The position numbers and the translations under genes are program-made. Below the pieces are notes generated by a model, which saw nothing but the letters and a program-made list of their open reading frames with translations, made no database searches and had not been told where the DNA came from. A stretch of 64,000 nt of DNA. It comes from Phellopilus nigrolimitatus (Eukaryota > Basidiomycota > Agaricomycetes > Hymenochaetales > Hymenochaetaceae). This document shows positions 1 through 9,999 of this stretch, one piece after another. Numbering within the stretch: the first letter of the stretch is position 1; each line of letters begins with the position of its first letter. The stretch covers positions 434,001-498,000 of the forward strand of contig JAJOHG010000010.1 in NCBI GenBank assembly GCA_021029095.1. The letters run 5' to 3'.

Positions 1-1
1 T

Positions 2-178
2 GCGCGCACGAAGCATATCGACATTCGGTATCACTTCCTGCGCTGGGTCTGCGAAAACGGGTCGATCAAGCTCACGTACTGCCCGACCGCCGACATGGTT
101 GCCGACGCGCTCACGAAGCCACTCCCTTCGTTCAAGGTGAAGCATTTCGCGGCCGCGCTCGGGCTCCTCTCGGCTTGA
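2..178 (+). CDS. C-terminal end of Ty1/copia Pol (RNase H), partial
   Basis: The open frame runs in from beyond the left edge and stops with TGA at 176-178. Its 58 residues match the tail of copia polyproteins: a HIDIRYHFLR stretch, then LTYCPTADMVADALTKPLP, then a final LGLLSA. In this family that is the end of the RNase H domain, which degrades the RNA strand during reverse transcription. It is followed at once by a purine tract (177-185) and the start of an LTR, the normal order at the 3' end of a copia element. Integrase, reverse transcriptase and the 5' LTR would lie outside the window, so intactness cannot be judged. No stop or frameshift is visible in the part present. Confidence 0.9.
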   Translation, partial: ARTKHIDIRYHFLRWVCENGSIKLTYCPTADMVADALTKPLPSFKVKHFAAALGLLSA

Positions 179-185
179 GGGGGAG

Positions 186-611
186 TGTTGGAATCCAAGC
201 CGGCGGAGCCCCGCGCCGAGCTCGCACCGGTTGCGTGCTCGGGCGGCGAGGTCACGAGCGCATCGTCTCGGCTCAGCGAGCCCGAGGCTCACTGGACCGC
301 GATTGGCTGGCCCGCGATCTCGGTTCACCCGCGCGCCACTCGCACACCACCCCCGCTCGCTGTCCGAATCCCCTCGTTTTACAGTGCCGAGATAGATAGT
401 TATTTACTCATCATTTATGTGTCTTTATCTCCTTTTATCGTTCCCCCTTTCTTTCGTAGCGTAAAAGCGGCTCTCCGCAGCCCCGAAAACCCGTAGTATA
501 AAAAGCCTGTTTATTCTTTCGGCCACCTCAGACGTTCGCATACCGCGCAAACGACTGAGGTGAGCTTTCGGACATTATAACGTTTCTATTATACTTTTAC
601 TTATTACTACA
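186..611 (+). mobile_element. 3' LTR of the copia element (right border uncertain)
   Basis: The LTR begins with TGTTGGAATCC directly after the polypurine tract GAGGGGGAG at 177-185. The right border cannot be fixed without the 5' LTR: candidates are a CA at about 611 or one near 745. A 29-bp block (GACGTTCGCATACC...) occurs at 531-559 and again at 656-684, and a 17-bp block (CTTACTTCGTACTAGGT) at 621-637 and 684-700, so the right end has either an internal duplication or a nested fragment. Confidence 0.7.
497..504 (+). promoter_or_regulatory. TATA box inside the copia LTR
   Basis: TATAAAAA lies about 310 bp into the LTR, the expected place for the element's own promoter. Transcripts started from this 3' copy would read rightward toward the zinc-finger gene at 974. 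Confidence 0.5.
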
Positions 612-919
612 TTAAACTAGCTTACTTCGTACTAGGTTAGTTTGTGATATGAAAAGACGTTCGCATACCGCGCAAACGACTGAGCTTACTTCGTACTAGG
701 TGTACTACTGTAAGGCCGTTGCGCGGACTTGTCTCACCAAGCTACAATTAAGACCTATGATGTGGCCAGAGGGCAGTTCGAAGATAGAAAGATGAAACAG
801 AATGTTAGGAAAAAAACTCAAAAATGACCATGAAAAAGAACATCTCTAATCGGGTGACCCGTTTCCCACGTTTCCCTCATAACACAAGGGGCCCGCGAGG
901 TCGGTTACTAACAGGTCCG

Positions 920-940
920 TGAAACTCGTGGTATGCCCTA
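920..940. mobile_element. Isolated hAT-type terminus, right end
   Basis: Positions 930-940 read GGTATGCCCTA, identical to the right terminus of the hAT-like element at 44228-44604, and the next inward bases (CTCGT) resemble that element's subterminal CTCAC/CTCCC. No matching left terminus or 8-bp duplication is visible before the copia LTR. The copia element may have inserted into an older hAT element, leaving its other half outside the window. Confidence 0.4.
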
Positions 941-973
941 CTTCATTCCGCAACACGGTTCAGTGCTCGTCAA

Positions 974-2689
974 ATGGCATCAATCCAAAATACAAGCAGC
1001 AATCTTATTCGCCTGGACAGAACTAGTGTTATCACTTTCTCAAAGGAGGCACTTCATGCTTATCGATGCGACTGGGGTGCATGTCCCACAACACTCAACT
1101 CATGGCAGACTTTAAAGGCTGTGAGCATTTCTCTCCTTCTCTTCAAAGAGACAGCTTAATTACAGGTCTATAATCCATCTAGCACATCAGCCTCCACTGC
1201 AAGCGGTCAAAAGTAGGTCTCTCATGTTTTCTACGGCATACTGCGGGTCGATCCGTGGGTTTTAGCGTTTTGCAGATAGCATAGCAAGTATAGCTCTGAT
1301 TGTAATGATCTTATATTCGAAATGTGCGCACTGTTATGTGCTACAATATGCAAAAACATGCATCCGGATTAATGCAGTATTGGCAGCACAACAGGCAAGT
1401 GGGACATCTAAGTTCAAATTCCCATCCACATGTTTAGATGACCTATTTGCCTCTTGTGCTACCAATACTGCACCAATCCGGATGCATGTTTTTGCACATT
1501 GTAGCACATAACAGTGCGCACATTTCGAGTATAAGATCATTACAATCGAAGCTATACTTGCTATGCTATCTGCAAAACGCTAAAACCCATGGATTGACAT
1601 GTGATGGACTAGGACTGTTTCTAAACATTGACACTAATCTGATGACTATGTCTCTCCAGGAGCACAGTTGTGGATGGAAGAAATGTGCATTTCCTACCCA
1701 TTCATCGCATGAAGCACTCATAGCACATGTGGAAATGTCACACCTATCCCGATTACCATTGTCCTGCCCCCTCCAAGGTATGATAGTGCTCTCTTGCTGC
1801 CAACACCGAGTTTGTAGCCTGACTGCCTTTCTTTATTATTTCAATGTCATCTGCTATAGACTGTGACTCTTTCTTCATTCGTCATCAGGTCCTCCCTGAC
1901 CACCTTCTCGAGGCCCATAGCGGGCTAGCGTATAAATGGATGGAACAACACAAATCCTCTGATGTCCTTCGCCATTCTGCACGCCTCCAACTTCAACCAA
2001 CAGGATCTTCAGGCTCTTGCATCACACTCGACAAGCTGCCTAAGGAATATGCTTCCTTCTCCACCACCTTGCTTCCCATCTCTCCATCATCTAGCCGTGC
2101 TATGACGACGGAACTCACTTCAAGCTTTTCACAAAAGTCTCATATACGCCATTCGAATCATCATCGACCACTCTCGCAGCTAGATCCCATTCAAAACAAG
2201 CCTCTCGTAGGACAAGATGGCGGTAGAGCTGGGCCGGAGGAGGAGGAAGAAGAGCTGGACTGTTCTCTAGATGCCTTACATCTTGGTCATTTCGACGTTG
2301 AAGCTGCCCATCAGGATCTGATTTCTGATTTTTCTGTCAAAAGTAAAGGGAAGGAAAGGTCTACAGATTGGGAGGCATGTCCGGAAAACATAGTTATCAT
2401 CTGGCCACGACATGCGACTGTCAGTGCCGGCTCTGAGCTCTCCAACCCGCCACCACCTGTCGAAGCAGCACTGCCACCATGGAAACGGCCTCCGACACGC
2501 ATAGGGATTGCACACCTTGAAGAACTATACACGCCTCACAACCTGCAGTCTCAATCTCATGTTGATGTTGGGACCGGCCAGCTCACCAGAACAAGACAGC
2601 ATGTTACTGGGACAGCCGGCCCGAAGGTACCAATAAATGGGATCTTGGGGGATGCTTTAGCTATTGCTACGAGCAATGCAACAAACTAA
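974..2689 (+). CDS. Three-finger C2H2 zinc-finger protein
   Basis: Four exons are proposed: 974-1120, 1183-1212, 1660-1777 and 1860-2689, giving 374 residues. The splices are supported because they complete three C2H2 fingers. Finger 1 starts with CDWGAC in exon 1 and gets its two histidines (HISLH) from the 30-nt exon 2. Finger 2 is CGWKKC...HVEMSH in exon 3. Finger 3 is formed across the last junction, CPLQDC...HLLEAH, with C-x4-C-x12-H-x4-H spacing. The rest is low-complexity Ser/Pro-rich with an EEEEEE run, typical of a nuclear DNA-binding regulator; no target can be named. The ATG at 974 is the first in frame, but an upstream exon is possible. Intron 2 (1213-1659) is almost filled by a MITE. 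The 3' end faces the next gene. I recognise the fold, not an ortholog. Confidence 0.75.
1232..1611. mobile_element. hAT-like MITE, copy 1 (near-palindromic, intronic)
   Basis: The left arm (from TACGGCATAC at 1232 to about 1400) and the right arm (about 1440-1611) are inverted copies of each other across most of their length, so the transcript could fold into one long hairpin. Shared landmarks include AATGTGCGCACTGTTATG in the left arm and its complement in the right. Length is 380 bp against 377 bp for copy 2 at 44228, with matching subterminal CGATCCGTGGGTTTT and GTGCGCAC blocks. Termini are decayed relative to copy 2 and no clear 8-bp target duplication remains. It starts 19 bp after a splice donor and ends 48 bp before the acceptor of the zinc-finger gene. 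Confidence 0.8.
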
Positions 2690-3245
2690 TGGTGATTATT
2701 TGCGGACATACGATAATCTTTCCAGTAGCTGTAGTCGATGATTTAGTGCTTTCTTGTAATGTAGCATGCAGCTCGAGTCAGTCCGGTGTATACGAAAAAG
2801 GGCTATACGAGTCGCACTGCCAATGAGCTATGCTTCTATGCTGCCACTGGTTGTGCATTCTCTACGTAGACATGGATAGGTAGAGTTCAGTGTTGCAGAA
2901 TGAGATCCTGACAAGTCCAGAACATAAACCATTCAGTGAAAAGACAATAAATGTTTTGAAGATATACTACATACAAAAAATCACTGACTAACAGCTGAAG
3001 AAGGGGGCTTCGCAGAATGAGGTGCTCTTTGGGGAAGAGCAAAGCTCTTGGTCAGAGGATGGATGAAACATGAGGTTCGCGCTGCAAGGTCCATGACTAC
3101 GGAGAACACGCAGTTCACATTGGCACACCAAAGTAAGTTATGCATTCCAGTAAGTCGATGTCATTCAGGTCGCGATCGCGTACAATTGGCGCGAGATCCT
3201 ATTTAAGGTTAAGAAATGCGGATCAATCCAACCGGCTCGTCACTT
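2690..3245. other. Intergenic gap between convergent genes
   Basis: The 3' ends of the zinc-finger gene and the minus-strand gene at 3246 face each other here. I see only presumed 3' UTR sequence and no further gene. Confidence 0.6.
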
Positions 3246-5709
3246 CTATGGAATGTAAGATGCGCGACGTACAGATTTTTCCATGCCACCTGTCTCCACT
3301 GGCACCGATGAAGGTTCGTCGCCGCCGAGCGGCAGCACGGCAGTGCGGAACACCAGAGCAAGTACCTGACGACGCGGAGGCCGCACTTCGTTTTCGTCGT
3401 CATCGTCGTTTTCTGCGTCCTTGTAAGTATTGGTAACGCAATCCCTGACCCAGACAGTCTCAACAGACCACCCAGACTTTATAAAGCGTGCCTCTTCGAC
3501 GGAAACTGCCCTCCGTAGTTTCAGGCGCGTTTTTCCAGACAAGAAGCTCATTTCTTCTTTATCGAGCTCTTTAGACGCCCGCGAGACAGCGGCATCGCAC
3601 TCCGCACGCTGCCTCTCATCGGTGAAGACGTTCCCGCCTATGAGCTTCTCCCGTCGTCGGTACGCCAGGCTCTTTTCCCCGTGTAGTTCAGGGTAAACAG
3701 CGGCATCCAAAACACCCGGCGCTATGCGTGCGTGGCCGTCATCCGCACCCGGTGCGAAGTTCAACAGTTGTATGAACTGTGCTATCCGACTAAGCCGTGT
3801 GCGCTCTGCACGGGCCGATACGCCGCACGCATTCGCTGCGGACTTGACGCTTATCCAGTGTGCGCTATTAGCTTGCATGCGCGTGCGTTGGGCGCGGATG
3901 CGTATCAGCTCCTTTTTTATGCGCTCGGTGAGACGGAGCCGAGCAACCTGTGAAGATGATCGAATCTTCTGTCGAGGTCCTGATCGCTGGGTCTGCACCA
4001 GTTCTGGATTTTTCTCCGTTCGTACAGGCTTCTGTAGCGTTTGTACAGGCTCTTGTCGCGGTATAGGCCCTTCCAGTGCCTGCGTGGGCTCTTGTTGCGA
4101 TGCAGGCTGCTGTACTGCCTGTACGGGCTCTTGTTGCATCCGTACGGGCTGCTGCTGGTTCGGTGCGAGCTGCCTCTGTTGGCAAATATGAGCCCACGCA
4201 TCGAATAGCGCGTGGGCACCCCCGTCCGTCACGTCGATATGTGCTGTAAGATAAGGACGCAGAAAGGCGAGAACATCCATGCCAAATTTAGAAAGCTGAG
4301 GAGAGACGGTTTCGTCGTGCCACTCGACGGAAGCTTGCTGAGATTGAGGTGGAACGGGGCCAGCGCTGGGCCAATCGGTGTGATCAAAGGCGGGAGCTTG
4401 TCGCATTTGGGGTAGGGCGGGAGCGGTATGCGCGACATGTACGGCAGGCCAGCCGGCGGGGCGGAGGGTGAAAGAGTGACAATCCTGCAGCTGAGGCAGT
4501 AGAGAGTCCTGGCCACCTAAATCCTCAATCCGAGGCGAACTCTGCGGCGGCGAAGTCATTATTGGCTCGAATAGCTGGAGTGGGGGCATCTGAAAAGACG
4601 CTGCCGGACTCATGAATTGGTCTTGAGTTTGGGATGCTTGGAACGCGGTATGGGGCTCGTCGCCGTCTGCTGAAGAAATAGGAGACGATCCGCCGAACGT
4701 CTCATACTCGAAATCGCGCACAGACTGATCCTCTGCCTCTTCTGCATCCTCGACAACGGCAGGACTTGTTGAAATACGAGAATAACGCGAATGCTCGCCG
4801 GGCCTCGGCGAATACTCGTTTCGAAGGTGAATTCGCCTTGTGAGCTCGTCTTCCTCGTCGCTACCTCCGACATCTTCCTCGTTGCCATCGCCGACATCTG
4901 CCTCGTCGCTACCACCGACGTCTTCCTCGACGCCATCGACGACGTCTTCCTCGACGCCATCGACGACGTGTATCTCGTCACCGTCGTCGTTTTTATTACT
5001 GTCCTCCCTATCGAGTACTTCCTCATGGGTAGTGTTTTTGTCCTTATCATCCCGTCTGTCATTGTCCGCTTCGACGTCTTCACGCTCTTCGACTTCAAGC
5101 CCCGGCTCGCAGATACCGAGCGTCAGATGCGTTGCAAGATCTGTTGTGAGTCCGTCTGCCCGTCAAACCATAATCAGTAAGTAATTGGTATAGAGAACAA
5201 GCAAAGCTTACCTCGCGCAATTTTCTCATCATTGATAGGACATATAAGCTCAGCGTTATCGTCGTCAAGACCGCTTCCGTCATCGCCGCAGGCAGCCGGT
5301 GCTTCAATATGTAGAGAGATTGTTGATGTATTCTCGTCCTCACCAGAAGCTGGGGTAAGTCGAATTAGCCCTGGCTGCGTGTCGAGTTAGATGGAGGACT
5401 GAAGTAATCGTACCTATGCGAGCTCGCTTTGGTGGTCGTTGTCGGTTCGCGTCTTTATCTGCATAGTCACCAAGATCGGCAAACATCCGCTTCTGCGAAA
5501 TTATTTTGTCTTGCGGAAGCGCGCGTAGCCGCTCGATAATCTCCAAATCGGTAAAGGTCCTCCTGACGCCACGTCTCTGCGTAGCATACACAAAATAAGC
5601 GCGGTTCAGGGCGTTTGCTCAACAGACTAAAAGAGCGTACCTTAACGAGATGTTGGCGCGTGAAGTGCTCAAGACCGTCGGCCGCCACCAGGAGCGTGTC
5701 CGTGACCAT
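3246..5709 (-). CDS. Unrecognised acidic and Gln/Pro-rich protein
   Basis: Four exons in transcription order: 5709-5641, 5576-5414, 5349-5212 and 5155-3246, about 759 residues. All junctions keep frame with GT-AG borders. The N-terminus contains FTDLEIIERLRALP and a basic PPKRAR patch that could be a nuclear signal. Residues about 150-215 are strongly acidic with tandem VDGVEEDV copies. The middle has imperfect QEPVQ-type repeats (about residues 390-440) after a hydrophobic FGMDVLAFLRPYL segment. The C-terminal 250 residues are basic and probably helical (LRLTERIKKELIRIRAQRTR), followed by another acidic run, NDDDDENE. I do not recognise the family. The layout suggests a chromatin or transcription protein, which is inference only. 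It shares a 510-bp divergent promoter with FCF1. A further intron in the last exon cannot be excluded. Confidence 0.7.
4920..4967. repeat. 24-bp coding tandem repeat, two copies
   Basis: Two adjacent copies of a 24-bp unit beginning GTCTTCCTCGACGCC encode the repeated acidic octapeptide VDGVEEDV on the minus strand. Related GGSDE/ADV units follow. In-frame slippage would lengthen or shorten the acidic tract without breaking the gene. Confidence 0.7.
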
Positions 5710-6219
5710 TATAACAACAAAGAATGAAGATCAAAAAGTGTGGAGGCTTGGTTCATGCAGGGGGAAAGCAACAGTAGGGGTTCAAGATTAAGTCGGGAAA
5801 CGTCACGCCGAAGTTCAACATCTGTGCGGCCTAGGTGGCGGCGCACTCCATTGGTTGTTGTCCTGACAATGGGCAGCCTCGTGTCCTGTGGCTCAGGTCC
5901 ATTCTAGAAATCATCTTTCACAATTGTCAATAAATGGCCTTGTTTAACGAGTTGAGTATCTGAGAGCTTGACGAATGAGATGTCACCGGAGGAGCTCTTT
6001 GCGAGTTGGTTGTGGGACGGTACGGTCAACGACGAGCGGAGGAGGCAGGACGCTTGTTCGGCCGAGGGCTTACATAACTGAGGCACGTGATTAATAACAA
6101 ACTGCGCAGTCCGTGCAGATCTTTTCATCAACCAAGGACGTACAACGCACAGGCTTTGTGTAAACGCAAGTCGACTAGAAAGACGGGAAGATTAAAAAGA
6201 GCAGCTCTCAAAGATAGAC
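5710..6219. promoter_or_regulatory. Divergent promoter region, unknown gene and FCF1
   Basis: About 510 bp separate the two start codons, which point away from each other. No recognisable TATA box or operator was found. Short open frames here have no family resemblance. Confidence 0.45.
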
Positions 6220-6989
6220 ATGGTGTGTCTCCGATGGCTTTGGTGCACTAAAATAAGGCTGAGGTTCTGCCTGTAGGGAAAAGCCAAAAAGACTCGCAAA
6301 TTCGCTCAGGTCAAGCGTCTCCTCAACCCGAATGATGCTCGCCTGTAAGGTTTGCGTTCCTTATGCTTAGCCAAAACTAAACGCGGATTTGCATGTAGAA
6401 AGGAGAACCAGCTGAAGCAAAAGAAGAAGGAGCAAGAGGAGCACGAGAATGCTCTTCGAAGAGTGTACGTTCACTCGTTCTGTTTCCCCATTTCTTCATT
6501 GTTATCCAAATCTGATCTTCCCTTCGTATAAAAATACACAGACCACAAGTAGCCTCTTCCCTTTTCCTTCAGCACAACACCGCGCTTGCGCCACCCTATC
6601 GCGTCCTTGTCGACACCAATTTCATCAATTTCTCACTTCAAAACAAGCTCGAGCTCGTCTCGGGCATGATGGACTGCCTCTATGCAAAATGTATTCCGTG
6701 CATCACAGACTGCGTTCTCGCAGAGCTCGAGAAACTCGGCCCGCGCTTTCGTCTCGCGCTGCGCATCGCGCGCGACCCACGGTTCGAAAGGCTCGCGTGT
6801 AATCACCAGGGCACGTATGCGGATGACTGTATTGTACAAAGAGTGACTACGAGCAGGTGCTATATCGTGGCGACGTGCGATAGGGAGTTGAGGCGAAGGG
6901 TGCGGAAGGTGCCTGGTGTACCGTTGATGTATATTGTGCGGAGAAGGTACGCGATTGAGAGGCTGCCGGATCAGGGAGCTCCGAGCTAG
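6220..6989 (+). CDS. FCF1: rRNA-processing PIN-domain protein Fcf1/Utp24
   Basis: Four exons: 6220-6222, 6277-6344, 6399-6464 and 6542-6989, giving 194 residues, the normal size for Fcf1. The first exon is only the ATG; exon 2 opens with GKAKKTRKF, the typical basic N-terminus. Exon 3 gives KENQLKQKKKEQEEHE. Exon 4 carries the PIN core: YRVLVDTNFINFSL with its metal-binding Asp, then MMDCLYAKCIPCITDCVLAE, then ADDCIVQRV and VATCDRELRRR, ending VRRRYAIERLPDQGAPS. In yeast Fcf1/Utp24 is an essential nucleolar endonuclease of the U3 processome that acts in early pre-18S cleavage. The reading frame is intact and the acidic PIN residues are present. Confidence 0.95.
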
Positions 6990-9900
6990 GAACTTCGAGG
7001 ATGTTCGAGCGAGTTTATGCTGTGGAAGTTTCTGTCTGTATTTGTAGCATGTGAGTTTCCATTTGTTTCGTCCAGTCCTTCTATCTTCTCTCATGGTGAC
7101 GCAGGTTTTCTTACTTATAATGCATTTCTGTCTGTCGTCCAATACCCGACTTCTGCATTGTCGGTTGAAATGATTTGCCGTGGTGCCTAATGGAAACTAC
7201 CGGTCGTAAGTTGGAAGAGAATGTGAAAGCCACTTATGAACAGCTCACGATCTCCATCCTGCAAATGGTGAAATTGGATTCTGGAACCTAAAGGATGAAC
7301 GTCGTAATTGTCGACTGGATACACGAAATCCTAATATACCGCCCTTTGGGTGTGAAGTTTGGAAGACAGCACCGGCTTCTGGTCACTTGAAGGGATGTTC
7401 ATATGCCTTAAACATGAAGTGCAAGTGCGTCGTCCTAAAGACCCCGCCTCCAGTGCAGAATCTGCAATGTACTTTACGTTTTCTTTTCCGTTTGCTGTCT
7501 CGTGAATGCAGAAAGGCCTGTGTGCTTTCTCGACAGAGTTTCGGCAAGCGCCGGGAGCAAGAAAAACGACCGAGACGGAGACATCTCCGTTCGCCGCACT
7601 CAAGGATGAAGAATCTGTGCTCTCTGTCTCCGTTCCTTGCATTCATTCACTTTGACGCTTCTTTGCCTCGCGCGACACGCAAAGCTGTCGGTTCTTGTGT
7701 TGCGCTGGGCAGCTTCCGGCAGCCGATATTCAGATGCGAGCTTTAAACCTAGGACGAATAACTAAAACTCAAGCACACGCATGCTCTCTAATGGTTTGTG
7801 AGTTCGCCGTGCTACTTATCATCAATTATTGTATCACATATGCAAACATTCTATCCTCCCGCATCTCTTCCATAAATGACTCGTTAGGGTCCTGAAGGCA
7901 ATTGCCGTTCCCATTTCAAATACGAAGGCTGGTGATTACCAGACGCGCGCTTCGCTTTTGACTCTTAAGTTTGTCGGGTTTTGTGTGCCGTTTTCCGACA
8001 TTGATGACGGTGGTATGCAACAAAAAAGAAGTGCGGGCCATCAGGCGGATTAACTTTTCGACATGTGCATGATTTTTGTATTGGTAGGTTTTCGCGCTTG
8101 TTTCTCTTTCTTGACGCTTTACGTTTTCCCAGGGTGGCTCATCTTGAGTCATGGCGCGCAAGACGAAACGGCGATGTGCGGTCTCAGGATAGCTCAGCAG
8201 TACAGATGGAGCTTAACGCAATTCCCCTACGCATTCAGAAAACGACGATCTTGAACGTTCGCGGGACGGGGACCTTGCGCCTCTCACATTAGGATTCTGC
8301 CGCGCTAATTCTTGAGGGACTTTACGATGCATCTGTCACAATTGGACTCTAGGCTCTGCCTTAATCTCTGCCCATACAAGCAACTTCCTATCCGGCCGGT
8401 GGCCGACGTTTCTTCGCGGAATTGAAATACGAGCTTCTCGGTGCGATTCTCCGGGTTTCGCATAAGTTTCTTTTGTGTTCTTCCCGACAAAGTTCGAACA
8501 CAAGGCAAATGATTGCAGATCTAAATCCCTGAAACCTTGTGAGCTCGATTTTAGCAAGCGTCTAGCGCGAATAGTATTCTTCGATAGTCGATGCCACCGT
8601 TATGGTTAGGCATCAGAAAGGTGCGATAGGACAGAATCTCTCTTTAAGTTTCTCCATTAAACTCCAAACGCCGCATGATTTTCTGGTTCTCCACGATTCT
8701 ATGTGTTACTTTAAACCTTAGGTAACCGTCCCATGGATTTGTGTCAAAAGCTTTTGGAACGAGCCTGTCAACAGCCATGTGAGTTCGCCACGCGTACTAT
8801 TCGACTGTTCCTATTTATATACCCACATATATACCCACATACATCTTGTCGCAGAGTTCTCCGTGTCCCCTGTCTTTTAACAAGAGCAAATGATTACCGA
8901 ATGCGCGCTTATCTGGTCCTCAACTTGCTTCGTAACTTCGTTTCTGTATCCTGTCAGCCACATCTATCGTCCGAGCCAATCGGTTTCCTCAGCAGAAAAA
9001 GAAATGAGTTTGGGCCTGCAAGCGGGTTGCTTGCCTTCACGCTACTTATCCCGTAAGTCCCTGCGTACCTTTTGGTTTCTTCTAAGACAATAATCATTAT
9101 AGTCATATGAAGTCCTAGACGGTTCTGTGCGGGTAATCCTCCCTTGACTTGGTGCCCTTGATTTGAAAATATTTCAATCTTGAACATTCGTGCGATGGTG
9201 CCTTGCGCCTTAAATACACTCGGAACAGTCTGGTATACTTCCGCGTTTAAACCTAGCGGCATCGAAGAATCGACAGGATCTTCCCTTAGCTTGGCTGTAC
9301 AAGGAAGCAAAATGCTCACCGGTCGTCTGACTGGCACCTTTCGCGGGAAGTTCTCCGCATTTTCTCCCTGGTCATTATGCCGGTGTCTGACGCCTCGCCT
9401 AACTCAACTCTAAAGCTGCTGATGAGTCATTGACGTCTTGAAGCCTAATTAATATGTTTTCTGGGTGCGCCCCGCGCAAGTCTCGTCCGGAATCCAGGCC
9501 AGATTTAGATCAATGCGTGCCTATACTATTACTAGTGCGCTGCTCTTCATTCCGCTTTCCCTCCCCAATTCTTGAGTCGTTCTTCTCCCTTACCTTTTGT
9601 TCGAGAAAGCAGGGTTCTTATCGAGCTTATCATAGGAACTAGAACGTGGACTGTGGCTTCGAAATCAGACTCATCTTTTGAAATATAAATCATCGATGTG
9701 AACGGGTCGTATGCGGGTAAAGTTGCAATGTCTCCGATGCAGGCCGGTGCCGCATCGCGTAAATAATGGAGCGGTGGTATAAATCTCGCAGATGTACATA
9801 CGTATGTTCAGCTGGAGTTTCTGGGCTGCACCGCTATCCTTAGTACATAGACTCGCTCGCGTCCAAGTATCCTTGTCTTATTCGTCAGTCGGTACCTCCA

Positions 9901-9999
9901 TCTGTAAGCTTCTTCGTTGTCAGTATGTCTGACATGTATGACTGATGCATTAATTTACTTTCGCTTTAAGACTTTCGTCGTATTCCGTTGACTTGGGCA
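6990..9999. other. 3-kb intergenic region without a recognised gene
   Basis: No open frame resembles a known family and none has convincing splice structure. There is a short tandem ATATACCCAC-like repeat at about 8814-8842. Blocks near 7931 and 8250 resemble blocks near 8891 and 9175, hinting at an old direct duplication. Confidence 0.5.

Noticed and set aside
4229..4516. Minus-strand frame inside the unknown gene's last exon
   Set aside because: Out-of-frame shadow of a long exon whose own frame continues without stops.
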